Positions 1-6,393 of a stretch of 15,102 nucleotides of DNA are shown here, piece after piece. Position numbers and translations under genes: made by a program. Every line of letters begins with the position of its first letter. The first letter of the stretch is position 1. This DNA comes from Longimicrobiales bacterium (GTDB lineage: Bacteria > Gemmatimonadota > Gemmatimonadetes > Longimicrobiales > Gaopeijiaceae): NCBI GenBank assembly GCA_028280205.1, contig JANQME010000150.1, positions 1 to 15,102 on the forward strand. Reading direction: 5' to 3'. Under the pieces are notes generated by a model that saw only the letters and a list, made by a program, of their open reading frames with translations, was not told the DNA's origin and did no database searches.

Positions 1-2467
1 GGCCGTCTCCGAGCGCTCGCGCCGCGACTTCCTCCGGCCGGGCTCCCACCGCGATCCGCACGCCGAATTCCCGAGTGCGGCGCCCCACGACGAACGCCGT
101 GAGTCCGAAGACCCCGCTCAACGCGAGCACGAGCGCCACGCCTGCGAAGCTGCTCACCATGAGGGTGAGGAGGCGGTCGCGCTCGATCGACGCGGCCAGC
201 ACCTCGCTCATGGGGCGGACCGAGTGAACGGGCTGCGAGGGAGCGACCTCGCCGAAGGCCGCCCGCAGCCGCCCCCCGAGACCGGGGTCGTCGGGGTCGA
301 CGCGGACGAAGAACGTCCCCGACGGCATGGGACTCATCGACAGCGGCAGATAGATGGCCGGCCGGGCGTTCGAGGCGAGCGCGTCCGAGCGGACGTTTCC
401 CACCACACCGACGATCTCGAACTGATCCGTGCGCGGCTCCCCATCCACGTAGAAGCCGAGCCGGACACCGATCGGGTCGGAGCTCGGGAAGTAGGCCTGT
501 GCGAACGCCTCGTTGACCACGGCCACCGGTTGCCCGTCCGCCGCGTCGGCGGGCTCCAGGGCACGGCCGCTCCGAAGGGGGATACGGAGGGTCTCGAAGT
601 ACCCGGGCGCCACCGGGTCGAAGGTCGCGAAGAGGTACGCATCGTCCGGCGGCGGGGGCCGGTCGGATAGCGCGAATCGGCGCGTGAAGCCACCGGAGGT
701 CGGCCTGAAGGTCCCGGCCGTCGCGCGCGAGACCCCGGGCACGCGCTCGATCCAGTCGATCGCCGTGCGGAAGTAGGCCCAGCGCGAGGCCGGATTCTCG
801 AAGCCGCTCCCCGCCAGCGTCACCTGTGCCGTGATCAGGTTCTCCACGTCGAGGCCGGGGTCGACGCCGCGCAGGGATTGGAAGCTCCGAACGAGCAGGC
901 CGGCGTGGACGACGAGAACGAGCGATCCGGCGACCTGCAGGACAACCGCGACACGCCGGAGGTGCGTGCGAGACCCGGTGCGGGCCGACCGGCCCGCCGC
1001 CGCCGGCCCACGGCGAGGAACGCTCCAGACCAAGGGCGTCGCGACGAGCGCTGCCGTGACGAGCGCCGCGGCGAGTCCGATGAGGAGCATGCGTGCGTCG
1101 AGGGTGAGCTCGTCGGCGCGTGGCAGGCCCGGCGGGGCGAGCGACCCCAGGGCCGATACGGCCTGGGCCGCTATGAACCCACCCAGCACCGATCCGATGC
1201 CCACCCAGAGCAACGTATCGACGGCAACGAGCCGCACGATGTCGAGGCGCGGCGCCCCCAGAGCAAACCGAAGAGCCAACTCGGAGCGGCGCAGCTCCGT
1301 CCGCGCCGCCAGGAGGCTCCCCACGTTGGCGCAGACGAGGAGAAGAACCAGTGTCATCGCCGTGGCGAGGAGCTTCAGTCGGGTGGCGACTCCGGCCGTC
1401 GAAGCCTCGTGCAGGCCGCGAACGCGAAGGGGCGCCGCGCTGAAGAAGCGGGGGTGCGCTTCGCGCAGGCGCTCGGAGATGACGGCGAGCTGCGCTTGCG
1501 CCGTGGTGAGCGTCGCACCGTCCGCGAGGCGGCCGACGAGGAAGAGGAAGTTCGACCCGCGGCTGGCCTCCTCCGCGACGAGTGTGAGAGGGAGCCACAG
1601 ATCGACGTCGCGATGGAGGCGGAACCCGTCGGGCATGACGCCCACCACGCGCGTGGAAACGCCGTCGACCGTGAGCGTCTGCGGCGGTTCGGCCGCTCCC
1701 AGCCGTTCGATCCACAGGTCGTGGGACACGATGGCGACGGGATCGTCACCGAGCTCGTCACCGGAACGGAAGGCGACTCCTCGCGCGGGCCTCGTACCGA
1801 GCGCCTCGAAGTAATTCCAGGAGACCTGAACCGCATCGGCCCGTTCCACCGCATCGGGAGTCGTGACGACGACGCTGGCGGGTGCGTACGCCGCCAACGC
1901 CGAGAAGGAGCCGCCGCTCTGTGCGCGAATGTCCAGATAGTGCGCCGGAGAGGTCACCCCGAACCCTCCGCGCTCGTCGGTCAGCACGACCAGGGCATCG
2001 GGGTCCGGAAAGGGCGGGCTCTCCAGCAGCACCTTGGCGACGACGGCGGAGACGGTGGTCGGCGCTCCGATCCCGACGGCCACCGTCAGTGAGACGGCCG
2101 CGGGGACCAACGGCCGTCGACGCGCCGATCGGAGTGAGAGACGCGCGGCCCGCATCAGCGACCGCCAGCCGTCGCCCACGCCGGCCCGACCCGTTCCGCC
2201 GCGAGGTCCGCGTGCGCGCTGCGATGCCGCGAGCCGAGCACGCAGGTCGGCCGGCGACCCGAATCGCCGGAGCGCTTCCTCGATCGCATCGTCCCTCGAG
2301 AGCCCGTCGCGCTCGAGCGCGTCCGCAGCGTCCGTGATATGGTCGGTGAAGTCCTGACGAAGCTCGTGCGCACGCGTCGGATCGACGTCGAGCCCCTCGA
2401 CGATGGCGTCCACGAATCGCCGGATCCGCACATCTCGGCCGGACGATTCCGAACTTCGCTCACCCAT
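1..2467 (-). CDS. ADOP-type ABC transporter permease (FtsX/MacB family), C-terminus cut by window edge
   Basis: A frame open for 822 codons from ATG at 2467 to the left edge. Residues 1-85 are soluble and helical (RRFVDAIVEGLDVD, later AIEEALRRFGSPADL), matching the prefix domain found before permease domains in acidobacterial duplicated orphan permeases. A first membrane helix follows near residues 118-145, then LLESPPFPDPDALVVL, the usual junction into a MacB-like periplasmic domain. A first FtsX membrane domain lies at about 366-482 (VLLLVCANVGSLLAAR), a second periplasmic domain at about 530-760, and a second FtsX domain starts near 766 (FGVRIAVGARPEEV) before the window ends. The family is thought to move or release envelope substrates with a partner ATPase. 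No ATPase gene is visible here. The downstream gene is outside the window. No strong Shine-Dalgarno precedes the ATG. The substrate is unknown. Family call is firm; function is generic. Confidence 0.9.
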   Translation of the reverse strand, partial: MGERSSESSGRDVRIRRFVDAIVEGLDVDPTRAHELRQDFTDHITDAADALERDGLSRDDAIEEALRRFGSPADLRARLAASQRARGPRGGTGRAGVGDGWRSLMRAARLSLRSARRRPLVPAAVSLTVAVGIGAPTTVSAVVAKVLLESPPFPDPDALVVLTDERGGFGVTSPAHYLDIRAQSGGSFSALAAYAPASVVVTTPDAVERADAVQVSWNYFEALGTRPARGVAFRSGDELGDDPVAIVSHDLWIERLGAAEPPQTLTVDGVSTRVVGVMPDGFRLHRDVDLWLPLTLVAEEASRGSNFLFLVGRLADGATLTTAQAQLAVISERLREAHPRFFSAAPLRVRGLHEASTAGVATRLKLLATAMTLVLLLVCANVGSLLAARTELRRSELALRFALGAPRLDIVRLVAVDTLLWVGIGSVLGGFIAAQAVSALGSLAPPGLPRADELTLDARMLLIGLAAALVTAALVATPLVWSVPRRGPAAAGRSARTGSRTHLRRVAVVLQVAGSLVLVVHAGLLVRSFQSLRGVDPGLDVENLITAQVTLAGSGFENPASRWAYFRTAIDWIERVPGVSRATAGTFRPTSGGFTRRFALSDRPPPPDDAYLFATFDPVAPGYFETLRIPLRSGRALEPADAADGQPVAVVNEAFAQAYFPSSDPIGVRLGFYVDGEPRTDQFEIVGVVGNVRSDALASNARPAIYLPLSMSPMPSGTFFVRVDPDDPGLGGRLRAAFGEVAPSQPVHSVRPMSEVLAASIERDRLLTLMVSSFAGVALVLALSGVFGLTAFVVGRRTREFGVRIAVGARPEEVAARALGDG

Positions 2468-2478
2468 GCCGTACCCGG

Positions 2479-2496
2479 AGTCAAATACTATTGACT
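2479..2496 (-). promoter_or_regulatory. Palindrome overlapping a possible -10 element upstream of the permease gene
   Basis: AGTCAA-N6-TTGACT is a perfect inverted repeat with 6-base arms, centred about 20 bases before the permease ATG. Read on the minus strand, its 6-base centre is TAGTAT, a plausible -10 hexamer (2490-2485). No good -35 lies 16-18 bases upstream. The layout fits an operator for a dimeric repressor. PadR-type regulators often accompany such permeases, but no regulator gene is in this window, so the binding protein is inferred only. Confidence 0.4.
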
Positions 2497-2558
2497 TCGA
2501 GGTATAACTCTCCGACTCGTGGGTCGCAACGGCCATGGACGGAAAACGACCGAAGGGG

Positions 2559-3485
2559 TCAGTCGCGTCGATCGTCGGGGTCGTCGTCCTCGAACAGCTC
2601 CGTCGACAGGTACCGGGCCGCCGAGTCCGGCGCGATGCACGCGATTCGGTGTCCGGGCCCGAGCTCGCGGGCGAGCTCGACGGCGGCCCACACGATCGCG
2701 CCGCTGCTCATGCCGACGAACAGACCCTCCTCGCGGGCCAGTCGCCTCGCCATGGGAAACGCGTCCTCTTCCCACGCCTTCCGGACGCGATCGATGACGG
2801 TGCGGTCGAGATTCGGGGGGATGAAGCCCGGACCCATCCCCTGGAAGCGATGCGACCCGCGTTCCTCTCCGGACAGCACCGCGCTGCGGGCCGGCTCGAC
2901 CGCGACGACCATCGTCTCCGGAGCCTGTTCCTTGAGGAAGCGGCCCACGCCGGAGATCGTGCCGCCGGTGCCGCTCCCGTAGACGAACGCGTCCAGCCGT
3001 CCGTCCATCTGTCGCCACAGCTCGGGTCCCGTGTGCTCGTAATGCGTGCGCGGGTTGGCCGGGTTGTCGAACTGGTTCGGCAGAAAGGCGCCCGTCTCGT
3101 CCCGGATCCGTTCCGCCTCGGCGATCGCGGCCAGCATGCGGGTTTCCGGGTCGGTGAGGATCAGCTCGGCGCCGTACGCGCGCAGGGTGCGCTTCCGCTC
3201 CAGGCTCATGGTGGAGGGGAGGCACAGCTTGAGCGAATAGCCCCGCGCGGCCGCGACCTGGGCCAGCCCGATGCCGGTGTTGCCGGACGTCGGCTCCACG
3301 ATCGTCTGCCCACGGCGCAGTACGCCGCGCTCCTCCGCGTCCACGATGAGCGCCAGGGCGGTGCGGTCCTTGATCGAGCCCGCGGGGTTCATCCCCTCGA
3401 GCTTCACCCAGACCTCGGCCGCATCCGGCCCGACGACGCGCTCGAGGCGCACGATCGGGGTGCACCCGATCAGGCTGTCGATCAT
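2559..3485 (-). CDS. cysK: Cysteine synthase (O-acetylserine sulfhydrylase, CysK type)
   Basis: A 308-residue fold-type II PLP enzyme that makes L-cysteine from O-acetylserine and sulfide in the cytoplasm. Visible motifs, in order: NPAGSIKDR with the Schiff-base lysine K39; the substrate loop TSGNTG (66-71); TMSLERKRTLRAYGAEL (92-108); NQFDNPANP (137-145); the phosphate-binding GSGTGGT (170-176); QGMGPGFIP (215-223), close to the CysK signature; and GMSSGA (258-263), whose serine contacts the PLP ring. Length is normal for CysK. The frame is open far upstream, but ATG 3485 is chosen because MIDSLIGCTPIVRL is the standard N-terminus of the family. No Shine-Dalgarno is obvious. It lies 91 bases upstream of the permease on the same strand and is divergent from the lipoprotein at 3679. 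CysM or O-phosphoserine sulfhydrylase activity cannot be excluded from sequence alone. Confidence 0.9.
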   Translation of the reverse strand: MIDSLIGCTPIVRLERVVGPDAAEVWVKLEGMNPAGSIKDRTALALIVDAEERGVLRRGQTIVEPTSGNTGIGLAQVAAARGYSLKLCLPSTMSLERKRTLRAYGAELILTDPETRMLAAIAEAERIRDETGAFLPNQFDNPANPRTHYEHTGPELWRQMDGRLDAFVYGSGTGGTISGVGRFLKEQAPETMVVAVEPARSAVLSGEERGSHRFQGMGPGFIPPNLDRTVIDRVRKAWEEDAFPMARRLAREEGLFVGMSSGAIVWAAVELARELGPGHRIACIAPDSAARYLSTELFEDDDPDDRRD

Positions 3486-3678
3486 GGGGATTCGGGATGG
3501 AAGGGGCTGCACTGGGAACGCTCCGATGGCGGGGAAGTTCCGCCCGGACGGTTGCCGCCGGGGCGGCGGCGGGTCAACCTGCGCGCTCCGGCCCCGAGGG
3601 GCCCTCACCCGATCGAGCCCGAGCTGAGAGACGATGACGAACGAGCCGAATGCGCTCGAACAACGAGTCGGACGAACC

Positions 3679-4323
3679 ATGAGGCCGCGGCTCCTCGTGC
3701 TGCTCGGCGCGGTCACGCCGGCGCTCACCGCGTGCGCCGCCGCCGACTCCGCCGATCGCGCCGCCACGGACACGGCCGTGCCGGACACGTTCCGCGTCGA
3801 GTTCACCACGAGCGCGGGCCCGTTCGAGATCGAGTTCGTGCGCGCCTGGTCGCCCGCCGCCGTGGCGCGGGTCCACGAGCTCGTCGGGATCGGGTACTGG
3901 GAAGGGGCGCGCATCTACCGCGTCAACGAGCGCTACGCGCAGTTCGGGTACAGTGGCCGACCGGACCTCGATGCCGAGTGGATTCGGTCGGGCGTGCCGG
4001 ATGAGCCGACTCGATCCAGCAACGTGCGCGGCACCGTATCCTTCGCACGGGGTGGGCCGGGCACGCGCTCGGCGATCCTCTTCGTCAACCGGTCGGACAA
4101 CACCGACCTGGACGAGCTTCCCTGGAACGGCGTCGTCGGCTTCCCGCCCGTCGGGCGCGTGGTGCGGGGTCTGGAGGCGGTCGACTCGCTCCACTCGGGC
4201 TACGGAGACGAGCCGATGCAGTGGGAGGATTCGATCGCTGCTCTGGGCAACGCATTCCTGGACCGCCGCTACCCCGAGCTGGACTCGATCACCGGGCTCT
4301 CGCTGTCCTCGGGCGGCTCCTGA
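3679..4323 (+). CDS. Cyclophilin-like lipoprotein with degenerate active site
   Basis: A 214-residue protein with a lipoprotein signal: basic MRPR, a hydrophobic stretch, then lipobox LTAC with Cys19. The rest aligns with cyclophilin-type peptidyl-prolyl isomerases: FRVEFTTSAGPFEIEFVR strand region, GARIYRV, QFGYSGRP, RGTVSFARGGPGTRS, ILFVNRSDNTDLDE, and FPPVGRVVRGLEAVDSL. The loop that carries R-x4-F-M-x-Q in active cyclophilins reads RVNERYAQFG here. The Arg and Gln remain, but one residue is missing and Phe-Met is replaced by Tyr-Ala. Isomerase activity is therefore doubtful, and a binding or chaperone role is possible. An in-frame ATG at 3634 would add 15 residues; 3679 is preferred because it puts the basic residues and lipobox in the right place. 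A paralog with canonical residues is encoded at 9043-9735. Likely anchored in the periplasm or at the cell surface. Confidence 0.8.
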   Translation: MRPRLLVLLGAVTPALTACAAADSADRAATDTAVPDTFRVEFTTSAGPFEIEFVRAWSPAAVARVHELVGIGYWEGARIYRVNERYAQFGYSGRPDLDAEWIRSGVPDEPTRSSNVRGTVSFARGGPGTRSAILFVNRSDNTDLDELPWNGVVGFPPVGRVVRGLEAVDSLHSGYGDEPMQWEDSIAALGNAFLDRRYPELDSITGLSLSSGGS

Positions 4324-4396
4324 AGAGCCCGCTCAGGGTCACGAAGCCGTAAATGCGAGTTGACTACAGGTCGGAGCCCTGCCACCGTTGCTGCGA

Positions 4397-4422
4397 GGCT
4401 TCCCATTGCGGGAGCCGTTTTT
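4397..4422 (+). terminator. Intrinsic terminator-like hairpin with T-tract
   Basis: GGCTTCCC (4397-4404) pairs with GGGAGCC (4410-4416) as seven base pairs with one bulged T and a 5-base loop, followed by GTTTTT. It lies about 75 bases after the cyclophilin-like gene and 120 bases before the cold-shock gene. It probably ends the former transcript. If the cold-shock promoter lies further upstream, it could instead act as a leader attenuator. Confidence 0.6.
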
Positions 4423-4454
4423 AGTCGCGTGAGCCCGGGTGGGCCACGCAACCT

Positions 4455-4473
4455 GCGCGGGGTTTTGCCGCGC
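4455..4473 (+). other. Hairpin in the cold-shock gene leader
   Basis: GCGCGG (4455-4460) and CCGCGC (4468-4473) form perfect 6-base arms around a GGTTTTG loop, about 70 bases before the cold-shock ATG. No convincing -35/-10 pair is visible between 4423 and 4541, so whether this is transcribed leader is not known. cspA-type mRNAs often have long structured leaders that respond to temperature. Confidence 0.3.
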
Positions 4474-4528
4474 TGAACATGTGGTCGGCAAGGGGCGGGT
4501 CACCCGAACTCCCACGATCGCAACACAC

Positions 4529-4533
4529 AGGAG
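4529..4533 (+). promoter_or_regulatory. Ribosome binding site of the cold-shock gene
   Basis: AGGAG sits 8 bases before ATG 4542. It fixes the start there rather than at an in-frame ATG at 4479, which would add 21 residues not seen in the family. Confidence 0.8.
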
Positions 4534-4541
4534 CACGCGTG

Positions 4542-4751
4542 ATGCGTACCAGAGGCACCGTGAAGTGGTTCAACGATCAGAAAGGCTTCGGCTTCATTAC
4601 GCCGGAGGATGGTAGCAAGGACTGCTTCGTGCATCACAGCGCCATCCAGGCCGAGGGGTTCCGGACCCTCGCCGAGGGCGCGACGGTGGAGTTCGACATC
4701 GTTCAGGGCGCCAAGGGGCCCGCGGCGGAGAACGTCGTAACGGTGGCGTAA
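4542..4751 (+). CDS. Cold-shock domain protein (CspA family)
   Basis: A 69-residue single cold-shock domain, the normal length for CspA-like proteins. It opens with GTVKWFNDQKGFGFI, has the RNA-binding motif RNP1 as KGFGFI (14-19) and RNP2 as CFVHH (28-32), and ends with GPAAENVVTV. These OB-fold proteins bind single-stranded RNA and DNA and melt RNA secondary structure; some are cold-induced and others constitutive. Met1 is followed by Arg-Thr-Arg before the domain. It stands as its own unit, with an AGGAG site in front and a strong terminator hairpin behind. A structured non-coding stretch of 218 bases precedes it. Which csp paralog it is cannot be told from this window. Confidence 0.95.
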   Translation: MRTRGTVKWFNDQKGFGFITPEDGSKDCFVHHSAIQAEGFRTLAEGATVEFDIVQGAKGPAAENVVTVA

Positions 4752-4769
4752 GCCCGACCGCGATGGTCG

Positions 4770-4803
4770 AACGGGCCGCTCCCCACGTGGGGGGCGGCCC
4801 GTT
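4770..4803 (+). terminator. Strong terminator hairpin after the cold-shock gene
   Basis: An almost perfect 15-bp stem: AACGGGCCGCTCCCC (4770-4784) pairs with GGGGGGCGGCCCGTT (4789-4803) with one T-G pair and a 4-base ACGT loop. It starts 18 bases after the stop codon. The following tract is only weakly T-rich (CTGCGTTTG). It probably separates the cold-shock transcript from the methyltransferase gene. Confidence 0.75.
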
Positions 4804-4869
4804 CTGCGTTTGCGAGCACGACCGACCGGGCCGACCTTGACCCGATTCACCCCGTTCGGGAGACCCGTC

Positions 4870-5880
4870 ATGTCCCGTCACCCCCCGCCGGGTGTCCGGG
4901 CGGAGAATCCGTTCGCGGCGCATCTGGCCGCTTCGGGCTGCGTCGTGCTCGACGGTGGGCTTGCCACGACGCTTGAGTCCCGCGGGTACGCGCTGCACGG
5001 GAAGCTCTGGTCGGCACGCCTCATCGAGGACGATCCGTACGCCGTGCGCGAGGCCCACGAGGCGTTTCTCCGCGCGGGAGCGGACTGCATCACGACCGTG
5101 TCCTACCAGGCGACCCTCCGCGGGCTGACCGACTTCGGGCTGTCCAGGTCGGAGGCGGAAGCGGCTCTGCTGCGGTCGACCCGTCTGGCTCGGGAAGCCT
5201 ACGAGCGCGTCGGTGCACGACACGACGCACCGCCGTCGATCGTGGCCGCGAGCGTCGGGCCGTACGGAGCCTGGCTGGCGGACGGCTCGGAGTACGACGG
5301 TCGATACGGGCTCTCGCGAGCCGAGTTGCGCGCCTTCCATGCGGAGCGGTTCGCCCTCCTCGCTGCGAGCGGGGCCGATGTGCTCGCGTGCGAGACGCTC
5401 CCGAGTCTGGAGGAAGTCCGGGTGCTGCTGGGACTTCTGGACGAGACGCCGGATACGTGGGCGTGGTTCTCCTTCACCTGTGTCGACGGCGGCACGCTGC
5501 GGGACGGCACCCCGGTCGAGGAGGCGGCCGCCCTGTGCGGCGCGCACGGGCGCGTCGCCGCCGTCGGGGTGAACTGCACCGAGCCTCACTGGGTCGGGGA
5601 GCTCATCGAGAGGATCCGCCCCCTCGTCCCCGGTCCCGTGCTCGCCTACCCGAACTCGGGCGAGGGGTGGGATGCCTCACGCCGACGGTGGTCGCCTTCG
5701 ACGGCCGGGGTGGGCAGAGAAGGTTGGCTGCGCGGGCTGGCGGCGGCGTGGCGGGCCGGCGCCCGCGTCCTCGGTGGCTGCTGCCGCATCGGTCCGGACG
5801 ACGTGGCCGAGTTGCGGGAACGCGTGGACGGCGGAGATCTTCCTGCTCCGTCCCCCGGAGCGGGAGTACCCTCCGCTTGA
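4870..5880 (+). CDS. mmuM: Homocysteine S-methyltransferase (MmuM type)
   Basis: A 336-residue cytoplasmic enzyme of the zinc-dependent homocysteine methyltransferase family. It likely methylates homocysteine to methionine using S-methylmethionine or S-adenosylmethionine. The N-terminal barrel strand VVLDGGLATTLESRG (25-39) is typical. The zinc ligands are visible as GVNCTEP (Cys236) and GGCCRIGP (Cys304, Cys305). ACETLPS (173-179) and YPNSGEGWDA (260-269) are also standard. It is slightly longer than the usual ~310 residues because of a proline-rich N-terminus and a loose tail. ATG 4870 is chosen because GGGAG lies 7 bases ahead; a TTG at 4810 in frame is less likely. The broken DUF1801 gene starts 6 bases after its stop, so they were probably co-transcribed. 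Confidence 0.88.
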   Translation: MSRHPPPGVRAENPFAAHLAASGCVVLDGGLATTLESRGYALHGKLWSARLIEDDPYAVREAHEAFLRAGADCITTVSYQATLRGLTDFGLSRSEAEAALLRSTRLAREAYERVGARHDAPPSIVAASVGPYGAWLADGSEYDGRYGLSRAELRAFHAERFALLAASGADVLACETLPSLEEVRVLLGLLDETPDTWAWFSFTCVDGGTLRDGTPVEEAAALCGAHGRVAAVGVNCTEPHWVGELIERIRPLVPGPVLAYPNSGEGWDASRRRWSPSTAGVGREGWLRGLAAAWRAGARVLGGCCRIGPDDVAELRERVDGGDLPAPSPGAGVPSA

Positions 5881-5886
5881 GCGCCG

Positions 5887-6266
5887 ATGAATTCCGAAGC
5901 GAAGACCGTAGAGGCGTACCTCGCTGAGCTGCCCGCCGAGTGGCGGACAGCCCTCCAAGCCGTGCGCGACGTGATCCTCGAACGGCTCTCCGAGGGCTAC
6001 GTCGAGTCGATGAGCTGGGGGATGATCTCGTACGAAGTGCCCCTCTCCCGCTACCCGGACACGTACAACGGCCAGCCGCTGGTAGTCGCTTCGAAGCGCG
6101 CTATCGGGCGACGGGGAAGCGGTACGACGTAGGCAAGTCGTGTGTGCGCTTCCGGCGTCTCGACGACCTGCCGCTCGACGTGGTCGGCGACGCGATCGCA
6201 CAGGTCCCGTGCGACCGGTTCGTCGAGTCGTACGAGGCAGGACGGGCGCGGAAGAAGCAACGCTGA
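5887..6266 (+). pseudogene. DUF1801 (YdhG-like) gene broken by an internal deletion and frameshift
   Basis: Two halves of one DUF1801 protein lie in different frames. The N-terminal half (5887 to about 6090) has KTVEAYLAELPAEWR, VESMSWGMISYEVPLSRYP and QPLVVAS, then reads into foreign codons and stops at 6132. The C-terminal half, two frames over (about 6086 to 6266), has RFEARYRATGKRYD, VGKSCVRF, and LDDLPLDVVGDAIAQVP. Intact members, from family memory, have some 20-30 residues between these blocks (a region like SQKNYMSLYLM) that are absent here. The lesion is therefore a deletion whose length is not a multiple of three, near 6080-6095. Family function is poorly known; some members resemble the iron-chaperone frataxin fold. 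It follows mmuM by 6 bases. A sequencing or assembly error is less likely than real decay because coding sequence is missing as well as shifted. Confidence 0.75.
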
Positions 6267-6329
6267 CCGGCTGGGTCACGGCGGTGGCCCGGGGCTTCGG
6301 CGGCATCCCCGTTCCCGGTCGGGGGACGC

Positions 6330-6358
6330 TTGTCGAGCCGGATCGTGCCGTCTACGCT
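6330..6358 (+). promoter_or_regulatory. Candidate sigma-70-type promoter for the M14 peptidase gene
   Basis: TTGTCG (6330-6335) and TACGCT (6353-6358) are separated by 17 bases. Transcription would start near 6365, giving a leader of about 30 bases that contains GGAG at 6384-6387, six bases before ATG 6394. The match is moderate in a very GC-rich background. Confidence 0.4.
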
Positions 6359-6393
6359 GTTCATCTGCCGCCCGCGCTCGAACGGAGACACCC

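Noticed and set aside
224..2092. Long plus-strand open frames across the left end
   Set aside because: Their translations are Arg-rich and low in hydrophobic residues, with no family resemblance. They lie opposite a clear permease reading frame and are shadows caused by high GC content.
3590..3603. GGCCCC-GA-GGGGCC palindrome in the cysK/lipoprotein intergenic region
   Set aside because: Short, purely G/C arms with a 2-base centre are expected by chance at this GC content, and no promoter element is near.
3486..3678. Possible SAM-type riboswitch in the cysteine synthase leader (minus strand has GGCGGCAACC after TTGACCC)
   Set aside because: The GGCAACC block resembles the S-box core, but the required partner GGTGCC downstream and the AGAG...GGAGGGA segment upstream are absent. 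The block is explained by a simple GC-rich hairpin.
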